Counted from the first letter of the stretch, positions 47,926 through 59,625 are shown. The stretch is DNA of 64,000 nucleotides from Crambe crambe (GCA_963924555.1 OZ004588.1:2418001-2482000); one strand, 5' to 3'. Made by a program: numbers and translations. Notes: generated by a model from the sequence alone, not told the origin.

Positions 47926-50923
47926 TTATTTGAATAACTTGAGTTTTGATTGAACTTGGGATGAGTTTTTCTCTCTAAAAACCACAGTTTTTGGGAGTTG
48001 TTCAGTACACACTGGACTTTTTGAGTACATCACCAATTTGTTGTAGATACGTGTAACATTTTCAAATGAATCCTTATGGATGCTATAAATCTCCCACAAT
48101 ATTATTGCCTCAAAATCTGACCATACTCCTTCATTTAGAGGTTGGCCCCTTTCTTGTGCAAAACGCTTTGGTGTAGGAAGTTCCATCTGAGAGGAATGTG
48201 GTTGTCTATTCCTTTTCATCGTTTTTTTACTGGGTGGCCTCTTTCCATTGGAATTATTGCAATTCTTACAACGGCAAAGTGAATTGCATGGCTGTGACAG
48301 ATTGAAGCATTTACATCTTGATGAGTAAATAGGTGAAGGACAGCAGGATTTTGTATCATCTTTTTTATTTATTCCACAGCTGCAATGAACTTGCAAAGAC
48401 TTGTTTGGTGAACCAGAGCTTGGGCTTGTATTGTAGACCTTTACAACAGCATCATAATGACTTAATTGTGCCTGATAGAGTACAAAAATGCTGGCTTTAC
48501 TTGTGATGATATCAGGACTTGTAAAATAAAGTGCCTCTTTTGACAATTCTGAAGAAAATACTATTACTGGTGCTTGTAGTACTGCTGCCATTGCTGTTGG
48601 CATCAAATCTCCAAGTGCTCCAACAAAAAAACCGTCCTGCAAAAATTTTTTAGCTTCAGCATTGTAATTTTCCATAACACCGTCAACGAAAAATGGTTGA
48701 TACTTTGAACTATTTTCAAGCAATTCTCGAACAAAAGCATTCCTTAGACACCTCACAAGGCCACTGAGCCCCTCCTCTTCTTTAAACCCTACTTTCTTCA
48801 GGCAGTTAGACCAAGAAGTCACAGAATGGAGAATACCAACTGCTACTGAAGAAAAGAAACAATTTCCATCAGGTGCAACTTGTTCAACAGTGAGGCCACT
48901 TGCTATGAGCTTCTTCTCCACATCATTGGTGACTATATTTGGAGGTTGACTGAGCTTTGGTTCATCAGCAGTTAACAATTTGAACAAATGTAATTGTTTA
49001 GATAGTTGATTAAGCTTCATAAATTCCAGTGATTTTGTTAATGCAAGTTTGGCAATACCATTCTTATAAAATTCCAGTGATGGTACTTCTTCAATGGAGT
49101 TATCTTTTCCCCATTGATTTGCATTTACAAATGTATCCCGATGATTAACCTGATCTGCTGCCTGTGGATAGATTCCTACAGGTGCATGACCTTTACCTGA
49201 GCAAGAACATGTGACAAATGCATTAGTGGCAACAAATTTTTTGCTAGCCAGGTTTTCTGAATTGTTATGTGCATGAATCAAAACAGTTAATAGAGCATAA
49301 GCAAGAAGAATGCCAATGCGTGTACGATCCATTAATGATTTTAAGTGCCGGTGAAAACGCTCGTTTCTGTTAGTACCCATACCAGGAGGAATATCAGATA
49401 GGCAGCCTGATTTAACATGTTTATCTAGATTATTAATAGCTTCCATTGATGAAGATGTCAGGATATGATTTCCAAATCCATCAGTAGTGCCTTTCCATCG
49501 TTCTCTAAAGGATGCTAATTTAGAAGAAATCGTTTCTTTAGAAGCAGTGTGTGTCTGTCTTTCATGACTCACATCACCATCTCTTCTAAAAACTAGCCTG
49601 AGATCTCTTATACAGTTATGGAACTGTGGATGTTTTTTTGACATTGCTTTTGTGATTCTCTGGACGGCATGAAAAAGGTCTAATTTCACTGTAGTTTCAG
49701 CCCCGAAGACATTCTGGATAGCTTTTCTGAGCTTGCAGCAATCATCCACATACACATACTTCACTTTTCGCTTCTGTGCAGCTGCTCTGTCATTGAGGTC
49801 CTGAAGTAGCCTAGTAATCTTGCTAAATGATGTTCCTTTCGTGAGCTGCCAAGTAAGCACAGACCCTTGAGAATTTAATACCAAAAACAAGCTATCATAC
49901 TGTGGAACCCAGATTCCATCTGGACGCAAATGACCAATATTCGTAGCAACTTTGAAAGTGTGGTCAAAACTGATCGATTCACTGACTTCTAAGGAATGTA
50001 GGTTACAAAGATAGGAACTTTCTACTTCTAGAAAGGAGGACAAAAAGCATTTAGAAATTATGTTGTCACTTGGGCTGATATGTTCCTTTCTGAACTTATC
50101 TGACAATTTGGATACCAATTGTGTACAATCTCCAAGGTCAGCCTTGTGTTGCAGTGTTAGTAAATACATTTGTTGACTGAAATGCTCCCATCTTCTCTCC
50201 AGTATTATTGACTCTATTTCATAAAAATTCAATCCTCGCCTGCAAAAAAGGAATAAGTTCTCGGCAAAATCTCTTGTGAACCCTGTCTTATGCAAAAGTT
50301 TGAAAGGAATCATTATTGGCGATGGAAAACTTTTCAAAATGCGCTCATCATGTGCTATTAGTTTGTGTCCCTTCTTGCATATATAGACTGCGCTGACCAA
50401 TAATACTATGTCTTCCATTGAGTGAAGCTTTCTTGGCTGCTTACTTGGTGACGAACCATCATTATAGGATGTAGAACATATCTCCTCCTTACATGTCATG
50501 CAATATTGTATTTGCGAATTTACTATACTTGGGTGAGTCAATAAAGGGTTCCATATAATTAATGGAGGTAGAAAAGAGAAGTCATTTTCCATGTTTACAT
50601 CAATATTGTAGGTTGCTGGAGGGATAATTATGCCATGAAATCCATCTCCTAATAATATTAACAAATTGAATTTGATGGATATACATGGAGGCTGTGTCTA
50701 GAAGACAGCTACATGCATTTACTAGCTAAACATTATAGTGAGTGTCTTCAACTATTTTAACGTATCTATGCTATTAGAAGTCTTGGAATTTACCTTTATT
50801 TTCTTCAAAATATTTTATGATTTTAGCAATGTAGTCCTTTGTCTGGCCTGACAGTTGCCCAGCATCAGCAACTGGGTTAAATAGCAAACTGAGTAAACTA
50901 CTAGTGAATACTATAACCTCCAT
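47926..50923 (-). CDS. MULE-like DDE transposase with OTU protease and CXC domains (two exons, about 950 aa)
   Basis: Exon 1 (50923-50794) starts MEVIVFTSSLLSLL and ends AAAG|GTAAAT, phase 1. Exon 2 (50648-47926) follows acceptor TTATTAG, and the join keeps frame (2,853 nt total). Residue numbers below count from the exon-2 open frame of 912. A Cys-rich N-terminal region (CMTCKEEIC, then CKKGH) is probably zinc-binding. The DDE core has SISFDHTFK (D234), VYVDDCCKLRKAI (D307/308), KLDLFHAVQRI (H332) and GTNRNERFHRHLK (E435), the MULE-type arrangement. An OTU-type cysteine protease follows, with APDGNCFFSS (D599, C602) and SHYDAV (H736). Then comes a CXC zinc motif (HCSCG... SSRCKCF... CRCKNCNN, about 760-803), a basic stretch and a helical tail. 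It would bind and cut the element ends; OTU domains cleave ubiquitin-type conjugates, their role here being unknown. This gene appears intact. Confidence 0.85.
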
Positions 50924-51077
50924 ACAGTGAATCATCTTTGCAATCTCAGCATGTGCTTGTCACATGGCTATGTGCATGGTCTCTGCACATGCTCAGATAA
51001 TTATTTCTTGTGGTTTTTCAAGTTAGCAGACATTGTATGCATGTTAGCTATAGCTGTGATTGACCAAGAAACCAGTC
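50924..51077. promoter_or_regulatory. Divergent intergenic region of the transposon
   Basis: About 154 bp separates the ATG of the transposase (minus) from the ATG of the ATPase (plus). Both transcripts must start in or near it, so it is the likely bidirectional promoter. No specific box is claimed. Confidence 0.5.
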
Positions 51078-53734
51078 ATGTCTTCTGTGACAGAAAGGAA
51101 AGGGACCATTGGAACTACTAAAGGATCAGGTGAAAATGAAGTTTTCCAATCCAAAGCGAACTTTAGTTTAAAAGTAGTGGCCAAGGTTGAGGGGATGAAG
51201 GATGGTTACATTGCGCGTGTGACAAGGGCTCCTGACAATGTGACAAGGTAATTTGAATGTACATGTAGTTCACACTTGCAAGCCATGCAATATTTTAGAT
51301 TTTCATGTAACTTTATAGGGATTGTTTTTTCTGTGCATCAAGTGCTATGCACAAAAATGAGTTTGTTCAAGCAATTAACTCTGGATTCAACTGTGGCGGG
51401 ATGTTTTGTACATTGTCAGACGTTGATCTTGGGAACTACCTTCTCAAAAAGGTCATGGAATTTATGAGTGAAAATGAGCCGCACACCCTGATAGCTGTGA
51501 GAAACGTAGGACAACAAGAATTTAAACCTCCAGTGTTTGTTATTTCACCTGAGGTATGTTAACCACATAATTAGTTCCTAACACCACCCATGGTGGTCTG
51601 GTTCAAACCACTCACCACTCATGGTTTCTGATAAACCCACCTCAAAACCTTTTTTTTTCTTTACAGCTTCATATTGATGAAGATGGATACACCATAGACT
51701 CTAATAGTCAAAGGACCTTTTTTGATCACCAGCACATTGAGCCACGCATCGTTCCTACCATCTTTACACCTTATCGACGTTCATTACAACCATTGGTCGA
51801 ATTGTGGAAAGCTATGGAAATATGTTCTCAGCATAATAGTGGATCTGCACTCTTCACGTTTGGTGCTGTTGCAATGAATATGCATTTTAAAACATTAGTG
51901 GAACTTAAGGGAGGTGCTCCTGTTGTGGTTTTATATGGTGAACCTGATGTTGGGAAGACTACTATTGCTAATGCAGCCATGAGTGTAATTGGCATCGAAT
52001 CGTGCAGTTTCAGGGGGACTCGTAGGGAGTTTTTCGTTCATCTGGCATCCCAAACGTCTTTGGGACTAATGTATGATGACCCCAACAAGATACAAGAAGT
52101 AGAAAACATCATTATTGATTTCTACAATGGCATGACACGTGGTTCTTTTAAGCGTGGACTTGAGACTCCTAAATGTGGGTTCCTTTTAGCATGCAACTTT
52201 TCCTTGGGAAAGATACAGCGGTAAGAGGAGACAATTATAATTTCTTACTAATTACATAATATTATTTTCTCTCTCTGTTTGTAGACTATTATCACGGGTG
52301 GTCATAATTCCTTTTAAAGGCCCCTCAATACAGGCACGCAATGCAGAGCAAAGACATGCCTTTTCTTCACTTAATCGGCTTAAAGAAGAAGCGTCATGCA
52401 GCATTGGATATTATATAGCATTGGGAAAGCTTTACAGAGAGAGGGGTGTTTTTGAAGTTGACGAATATGAACGAAAACTTCTGCAACTCCTCCCAAATTG
52501 TGGTGGCCGAACTATAAAAGGATATGTGACAGTCGAGGGTAGAAATCAAACTTTATTCACGTTTTAGTCAAACTTTCCTTTTGTCATGACTGATGCTTTA
52601 CAATAGAATTTTCTGCCTTTCGAACTTTTTTTTTCGAAAGTAGAAAGCGTGAATAAAGTTTGATTTCTACCCTCGACTGTCACATATGCTAACTTGATTT
52701 GGTTTACTGAGCAGGTTAGAAGATAAGCTGTAATTATGTATACATTCTGTATCACCTAAACGAAAAAACTGCAGGTAGCCGATTTGGTTGGTAAATCGAG
52801 TGAGGATGTTTGGGGAATAGCTTCTAAGTTCTCCCCTCAATTGGACATGCTTCAACACAAAGGAGACACCATCAGTAACGAAGCACCATTGGATCCAAAT
52901 GTGCTCTGTGCTCAGTACTGGAGTAAAGTGGGCGAAAATCTTATTGAATTGGCCAAAAAACTTGACAGCACGAACAAGGTTAAATATAAGCTAAGTATTT
53001 AGTTGTGTACCAAGATAATGAAATTTTGGTTAGTCAGAAAATTGTAACTGGATAAATTATGGTTTAATAGTCGCCCATTATTTCTATTATTAGGTACGAG
53101 CATTCATCCAATTGGGTAAGAGTGCAGGACACGACAGCATCAGCATTGCTGTTGATGTTGCGACTGAACTCATGAACCGAAAAGGAATTACTCCGAAATT
53201 TACCCTTAATGATCTCAGAGATAACATCACTCAGTTCAAATGTGGAGCTAGAGGTCAAAGTAGGAGATTCCACAAACTTGATGGAAACCTTGTGTGGAAT
53301 GGCACTAAAATTCCTCTAAAAGTACCAGTGGTTTACCTTAACATATTCCCTGAGGATATTCAACTTCCTCTTGCTAGATGTAAGCAGCTACATGTATTAT
53401 TATTATTATGAACTTCATTTATTCAATGTATACAGGTGTTAACCCCCAATATAAAGCTCACACAGCAGGACATAGCAATACCAGGCAAGAAGAGGACACT
53501 GATAATGGAACTAGTGAAGGAATTGCTAATCCTGTAAATACTGGAGACAGTCAGCAAGAAGAAGTCCAGGAAGACCCAGAAGAAGCATCAGGAATCAATC
53601 AAGTCCTAGATGATAGTGGAATTGGAGGTGATACTGTTCCCACCTTCAACAGAAAGCGGCCGGTAGATGCACTATTTGATTCTTTACACCAAGGGTTTTT
53701 ACCTTCTGGAACTCGACGCCGACAAGATTCATAA
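51078..53734 (+). CDS. DUF927-like P-loop ATPase (seven exons), disrupted by a MITE
   Basis: Exons 51078-51247, 51319-51553, 51667-52220, 52285-52714, 52775-52978, 53094-53379 and 53436-53734 join with matching phases (2, 0, 2, 0, 0, 1). Without the hairpin insertion in exon 4 the CDS is 2,016 nt, 671 aa. Motifs: LFTFGAVAMNMHF, VVVLYGEPDVGKTTIANAA (Walker A, about residue 226-234), LGLMYDDPN (Walker B-like, about 272), CGFLLACNFS (sensor-like) and RVVIIPFKG. The GAxA...GEPxxGKTT...SVIG context resembles DUF927-type helicase/ATPases of bacterial mobile elements; that link is from memory and moderate. The C-terminus is acidic and disordered, ending RRRQDS. The start is the first ATG after an in-frame TGA. 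Being inside the same terminal repeats as the transposase, it is an element-encoded ATPase, perhaps for DNA unwinding or replication. Confidence 0.75.
52526..52683. mobile_element. 158-bp hairpin MITE inserted in exon 4 of the ATPase gene
   Basis: GTGACAGTCGAGGGTAGAAA... (36 bp, 52526-52561) is a perfect reverse complement of the end at 52683. Flanks are ATAT on both sides; the palindromic context also allows a TA duplication with ends TGTGACAG. Removing element plus one duplication (162 bp) restores TIKGYANLIWFTEQ up to donor CAG|GTTAGA. The insertion does not shift frame but brings an in-frame TAG (FTF then stop). Confidence 0.9.
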
Positions 53735-54107
53735 TTGTTATAGCTAGTTAGAATGCAATCCTGATTTTCCTTCTGAATAATGACTTCAAAAGAATAATGA
53801 TCAACCATAAAACAATGCACCATATTATTATTCAAGACCCAGATTGAGTTAAGGAATTATTATTCATGTGTCTTGGATGCTAGAATTTGTAGCCAAGACA
53901 CATTATGGACTGTTGTCTATGAAATCAGGAGTAGAAATTCCAAGTGACTAATCATAAATGTACATATTTAAGTATGTACTAACCAGTTGTACGTATTTTG
54001 ACCTCGTCAAGTTGAAAACTTGAGTGGCGCTAATAGAACAAAGCATTTACCTTGGGCATGAATTTATTTTTTTCCTACACCTGATATAGCTATATACAAC
54101 ATATGTA
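53735..54107. other. 3' flank of the ATPase gene, no feature
   Basis: Non-coding sequence between the ATPase stop and the nested MITE. No gene is seen. Confidence 0.4.
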
Positions 54108-54113
54108 CAATCT

Positions 54114-54240
54114 CAGGGCTCACAATAACAGTCAGTCACAGGACATTTGCCAGTGAAGTTCTTCATTTGTCTGGTCATTTTCTGCCTTTGTCCAACCAAT
54201 TTTTATGTCTGGACAATAAAGAGTGTTACTGTGAGCCCTG
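54114..54240. mobile_element. 127-bp MITE nested in the transposon's right interior
   Basis: The ends CAGGGCTCACAATAAC and GTTACTGTGAGCCCTG are inverted repeats (one mismatch in 16). Both sides carry CAATCT (54108-54113 and 54241-54246), a perfect 6-bp target duplication. Confidence 0.8.
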
Positions 54241-54246
54241 CAATCT

Positions 54247-55050
54247 AGCACCATTAGCTACAACCGATACACCTAGTACAACCATTACAACTGATACACC
54301 TAGCACAACCATTACAACTGATACACCTAGTACAACCATTACAACTGATACACCTAGTACAACCTTTACAACTGATACACCTAACAACCATTACAACTGA
54401 TACACCTAGCACAACCATACAACTGATATATACACCTAGTACGACCATTACAACTGATACACCTAGTACGACCATTACAACTGATACACCTAGCACAACC
54501 ATTACAACTGATACACCTAGCACAACCATTACAACTGATACACCTAACACAACCATTACAACTGATACACCTAACACAACCATTACAACTGATACACCTA
54601 ACACAACCATTACAACTGATACACCTAGTACGACCTTTACAACTGATACACCTAGCACAACCTTTACAACTGATACACCATACCTAGCACGACCTTTACA
54701 ACTGAGACACCTAGCACAACCATTACAACTGATACACCTAGCATGATCTTTACAACTGATACACCATTACAACTGGTACACCTGGCACGACCTTTACAAC
54801 TGATACACCTAGCACAACCTTTATAACTGATACACCATTACAACTGATACACCTAGTATGACCTTTACAACTGATACACCATTGCAACTGATACACCTAG
54901 CACGACCTTTACAACTGATACACCTAGCACAACCTTTACAACTGATACACCTAGCACGATACACCTAGTATGACCATTACAACTGATACACCATTACAAC
55001 TGATACACCTACAACCTTTACAACAGATACACTTAGCACAACTATTAACT
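54247..55050. repeat. Right terminal minisatellite, 27-bp unit, inverted relative to the left array
   Basis: The units read CTAGCACAACCATTACAACT plus GATACAC, the reverse complement of the left-end unit. There are about 29 copies, with more interruptions (for example CTTTACAACTG variants and partial units after 54700) than in the left array. Confidence 0.95.
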
Positions 55051-55243
55051 AGCAACTAGCAACTGTTGCATACTATGTACATGTTATGTAATATATAGCT
55101 ATTACTTGTTGAGTAAGCACATTTCGTGACTGCTTATACAGGGAAATAACCCATAAAAATGCAACACATTATGTGTATTGTGTTGAGAGGGGAGGGAGAG
55201 GGGAATATCCCACATCTTCTCCAACCCCCAGATCCATATAATA

Positions 55244-55386
55244 GTTAGACACCGAGACCAAGGGGTCTACTGTATTTAGACAACCCGAAGGCCCTGGGCT
55301 GTAGCGTCCCGAGCGCAGCGAGGGCGCTGCTAAGGGCCTGAGGGTGTCTAAATACAGTAGACCCCGTTGGCCAAGGTGTCTAACTG
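55244..55386. mobile_element. 143-bp GC-rich hairpin, MITE-like
   Basis: GTTAGACACC at 55244 pairs with GGTGTCTAAC at 55386. Inside, GGGGTCTACTGTATTTAGAC pairs with GTCTAAATACAGTAGACCCC. The loop (GTCCCGAGCGCAGCGAGG) is far richer in GC than its surroundings. Confidence 0.75.
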
Positions 55387-55393
55387 ATTTAGA

Positions 55394-55899
55394 ACTTAGC
55401 AACGCACTAACCGTTTCCAAGGAGGTAGCTGTAGCGCTTCAAAATGCTGAGATTTTATGACAAGAACAACGTAGTCACAGATGAACTCAACAACCCCAGC
55501 GTATTCTGTGGTAAGCCAGGCTGCCTAGGTGAACCCTGGTGCAGCTCCTGGGGTATTTGTAAAGAAGCTAGCATGGCAAGTCCAGACCATGAGGACGAGC
55601 TATTCTATCAACTGAGTCAGCAACTAGATTCAAACTCTACCCTCCTTGAAGAGCATTCCAACTCCACCTCTCCTGTCACCAGCTCCACCCTCCCCAATGC
55701 ATCCACCTCACTTTCCAGCTTTGCAGTCAAGCCTGCTCTCTATCCAGCTCTACTGTTCCAGTCCAGCTCTACTGTTCCACAGAATACGCTGGGGTTGTTG
55801 AGTTCATCTGTGATGTCTACGTTGTTCTTGTCATAAAATATCTCAGCATTTTGAAATGCTACAGCTACCTCCTTGGAAACGGTTAGTGCGTTGCTAAGT
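55394..55899. repeat. Foldback element: ~120-bp inverted arms around a 265-bp loop
   Basis: The arms at 55394-55511 and 55777-55899 are near-identical reverse complements (ACTTAGCAACGCACTAACCG at one end, AACCCCAGCGTATTCTGTGG at the inner end), differing by small indels. The loop keeps an open plus frame (starting GKPGCLGEPWCSSWG and rich in Ser/Thr, 130 codons in total), which could be a captured exon piece or chance. The element abuts the hairpin at 55244-55386. Confidence 0.8.
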
Positions 55900-57660
55900 C
55901 CTTAAAGAAAGTGTTTATTAATGCCCTGAGAGCAGGTAGTCTATATGTAGACTACCTGTACCAGGTAGACTATGAGAATAAGAAACCTGTAAGTGACCAA
56001 TCAGATTGCTCAATTCAAACTAGCTATGATGCTTGGAAACTTGACATTTTCTTTAGAAGGTAATGATCTAGTGACCAGCTGTGTATACAATTGACACAGT
56101 TCCACTTTGTCTAAAACTAAACAAAATGAGCAGCATGCAACAAAGCAGCATGAAACAAAGGTGCATGAAACAAAGGTATGCACTGATGAAGGAGTGTAAA
56201 CGAGTCAGGAATAACTTATAGAGGTGGAGGGGGTGTGCACTGTAAGGATAAAATGAATCAAAAGGATGCCTGTCCTATTACCCTACTCGTACAATGTACT
56301 TAAGAGTTGATCACACATATGTAAGGTTAATAATGACCATTCAAAAAGCATGGACTAGCAAACTATGAAGCCATAGCAACTCCCTAACACCTGCAAAGAC
56401 CAAAGAACCTGTTACTGTAATTGTGATTGGTCTTTGGTGGTGAAGGGGAACTTGAGAGGACATTGTATGCATCCACACACACACACTGGTCCACTAACCT
56501 CTATGAAAGAACTTAGTCATTTCTTTTGGTCATGCATTCAACATGTACCTACAACACTGGCTTGAGAATGCATGGAAGGTGGTCTTAATACATGTATTGA
56601 GTCCTGTTAATAAAATATGTACATTTCAAGACTCTCAATCTGATGCTCAGCATTATCTCATTATGATGCACACCCAATGAGCAAACAAGCTTCATTGTAA
56701 GTTCACATCACATTATAAGACAACAGTGTGTACTCTGTGTAGACAATGGCTAACAAGGGGTTACGTATACTGCCAGCTGTCACATGACATCCCAACCTGG
56801 TGATGGGTAATGGTGGTACATACTCCATACACCTCTATACCAATAGTGCTCCAAATAACATCCAGTCACCCGTTAATTTCCAGTCAAATTCCAACCACTA
56901 AAAGTACAACTTTTTAATGTACGTCACATGTACAATCAGATGAATGATCCCCAATATTAATCCCAGTACTGGGCATTTTGCCATTTAAGGGTGGCAGGTC
57001 AAAATACATTATCGGGACATCATAGTAGGACACATTGAAAAACTGTGAAAGGTCTGAGTCCAAGGGTACAGTTACTGACACTAGGTAGAAGGATGACAGA
57101 AAGGGGGGCATAGTGAACAGAAAATGAATAATCATACAACCACTCAATCTGAATAGCCACTTCAACATTGGAATTCAAGTTTCTGCACTGTCACTCTATA
57201 AAGGGTCTGGCAGTGATAGGCCATGTGGTCTATAAAGTCTCCCTCAATACTATCCATACTATAAGAATAAGGTAAAGATTGACACAGTCACAAACGACTA
57301 CATGAATTCACAAGCAATAGAACGATTGTACAATATCAAGTATATCAAATGGGTCTCAAGACTAGAAAGTCATACAGTAGAACCTCAGTTATCCGAACAG
57401 CTTTGTCCTCAGAAATTTGTTTGCTGTTGAAATAGTGTGGATAACTGAAGTAGTAGTAAGCTTTTACTAGCTGCTTACCAGTTGCCACCTTCTCATTAAC
57501 AGTCACACTACTCTCTTCTGTTTAGCAAAAGCCAACCACTAGCCAGCAAGACAAGCAACAACAACAAAAGCTACCTGATCGCTAACAGCTGATGTTCTAA
57601 TTAAGTGAAAATGGGGGCGTGGCTGGTTGAATTCTGAATCCGGATAATCGAGGTACTACT
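55900..57660. other. Module-array sequence, no intact gene
   Basis: Contains worn module copies (for example the CTACGACCC/AAAGGGTCT landmark near 57195), an ACACACACAC run near 56476, and sequence also found near 58.45-58.75 kb in the same orientation (GTCTTTGGTGGTGAAGG; CATTATAAGRYAACAGTGTG). Nothing coding is supported. Confidence 0.45.
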
Positions 57661-58360
57661 GTAGTCAATATCAAAACACACCATCTAGATCTAGATTGAC
57701 AGTGGTGGGCCATGAGGTGTTCAGGTCCATGAACTCTCTCACCACTATCCACTCTAGGGACGAAATGAGATGATAGGGAGGGAGGGGCAATCAGAAGACG
57801 TACTGATTATACGTACCTATGAAAATGTGATGCATTGCACCATATCAACACCTTATTGCCCAGCTTGCCATATTCATTCCTCCTGAGCCAGTTACACAAA
57901 AAGCACCAGCAACATTCTAAAGGGGAAAGGACATAGAGGACATGAATCCACACACAAAGAGGCTTGGGGGGAGGGGAAGGTGGTTGAAATACAATATCAA
58001 TCCTCAAAAACCACATCAAAAGGAAATCACATGTGAAAGGAAAGTAACCGAGTAAGATCAAACAGACAAATATGAGAAGAATTGATGGTTACCTGTAAGA
58101 GTTTGGTATTTTAGAGGGACAATTACGACTGCTCCTCTTCCTTGAGACTTCGTCTCATTCTGTAATTGCATACACAACATACAGTGATTAGTTAAAACAA
58201 TGAAAGAAGATTGAGTAGAGGGGGTGGGGTGTGTGTTTGTCAAAAACTGCTCTATCTACAATGAATATGAATATCAGTGCTTCAGTGATCTCATGGAGAT
58301 GCAACACATTATGTGTATTGTGTTGAGAGGGGAGGGGGAGGGGAATCTCCCACATCATCT
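57661..58360. repeat. Inverted duplication arm, partner 60055-60775
   Basis: About 700 bp aligned in reverse complement: GTGGTGGGCCATGAGGTGTT, CATCAAAAGGAAATCACATG, the NEMM-type exon-like module and ATCAGTGCTTCAGTGATCTC occur in both arms in mirrored order. The arms enclose about 1.7 kb that includes a pogo remnant. The arm also holds the paralogous empty site of the 9-kb transposon near 58.28 kb. Confidence 0.85.
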
Positions 58361-59625
58361 CCAACCCCAGATCTACCAGATGCTCTTAAATTATCTTAGG
58401 ATCTAGTGACCAGCTGTGTACAGTATACAGTAAATACGTAATTAGTCTTTGGTGGTGAAGGTGAATTATGTGTCCTCACACACTTAATAAGTCTGACCCG
58501 CTAACCTCTGAAAGCACTTAGTCACCAACCACCATTCTTTTGGTTGTGCATTCAACATGTACCTTCAACACTGGCTTGAATGGATGGGAGGTGATCTTGA
58601 TTAATTAACTTAATACATGTATTGATCCTGTTAATACATTGTCATTTCAAGACTCTCAGTCTGATGCTTGAAGGGCTCTATAAATCTGACATTATGATGC
58701 ACACCCAACAAGCAAACAGCTTCATTATAAGCTCACATCACATTATAAGGTAACAGTGTGTACTCTGTGTAGATTTTGGCAACACAAAATTAAATATTCA
58801 AGAAAGTGATACATTAAATGAAATTTCCAAGTAACAATTGTGAGATAGAATTGCTAAAATGCAAACAGAATTTAAGAATAAACTAATGTTCAAATGTACT
58901 TGCTTTCAATCTTAGAGGATACTCAAGGAAAGTGAATCCACACATTGCTAATAAACAACACAATATTATGCACAAAAGGATCGATGGGCATAATATTAGG
59001 GCACACACATACTAGCATCTAATGCTCAAGGTTCTAAATAATGCACAGTAATTACATTCCCGTGACTTCAATAATCCTGGATTTAAGGCTAGTTGAAACA
59101 TGCACAGACTATTAGAGCACACCCTCCCGAAATAAAGTTATTTCCAGCTTAAAAACATATTGGCTTGATACAGGACAATAGAGAGGGAGCCATTACGAAA
59201 CAGAAAGTAAACAATTATATGCTACAACCTCTCTGGAGAGACACCTTAACATTCAAAGTCAAGTTCCTGTACTGCCGCTCTATACACATTAGTTGGGTCC
59301 ACATTAGAAAGTCATAACTACAGAATAGTGGTGGGTGTGACATCTATCAGCACTTCCATGCTAGGGACACATGGAATATGTAGGGGAGGGAGGGGCAATT
59401 AGAACATGTACCAATTAGACCAATCAGAAGTTATAATTATGATACACAGATTTACATGTGGCTCTTCAACTACCTAAGTTCATTATGCTGAATAATGGAA
59501 TAATTGGTAAAGATTTACAAAGTCACAAACAACTACAAGAGAATAACTACAATATCAAATACATTAAATGGGTAAAGGGTCTCAAGACTAGAAAATCAAA
59601 AAAATTCTAATTATGAGGAGATAAG
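58361..59625. other. Module-array sequence between the inverted arms
   Basis: More worn copies of the array modules (GAAACAGAAAGTAAACAAT; GGGTAAAGGGTCTCAAG near 59570). Position 58440-58750 repeats 56430-56740. No gene is supported. Confidence 0.5.

Larger units (their letters stand above)
46086..55151. mobile_element. 9,066-bp two-gene transposon: MULE-like DDE/OTU/CXC transposase plus DUF927-like ATPase
   Basis: The left end GGTTATTTCCCTGTATAAGC at 46086 is mirrored at 55151. The first 30 bp of the terminal repeat are perfect, the next ~80 bp are close, and both ends run into 27-bp minisatellites in opposite orientation. Flanks are CATGAAAA (46078-46085) and CATAAAAA (55152-55159), an 8-bp target duplication with one difference. 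The host sequence joined across the two flanks is paralogous to 58.22-58.38 kb and, inverted, 60.06-60.18 kb, where the element is absent. Inside, two genes diverge from a 154-bp intergenic segment. An 8-bp duplication and the transposase type fit the MULE group. This copy is inactive in at least the ATPase gene. Confidence 0.9.

Noticed and set aside
54254..54658. 134-codon minus-strand frame in the right array
   Set aside because: Same 27-bp repeat in reverse orientation, not a gene.
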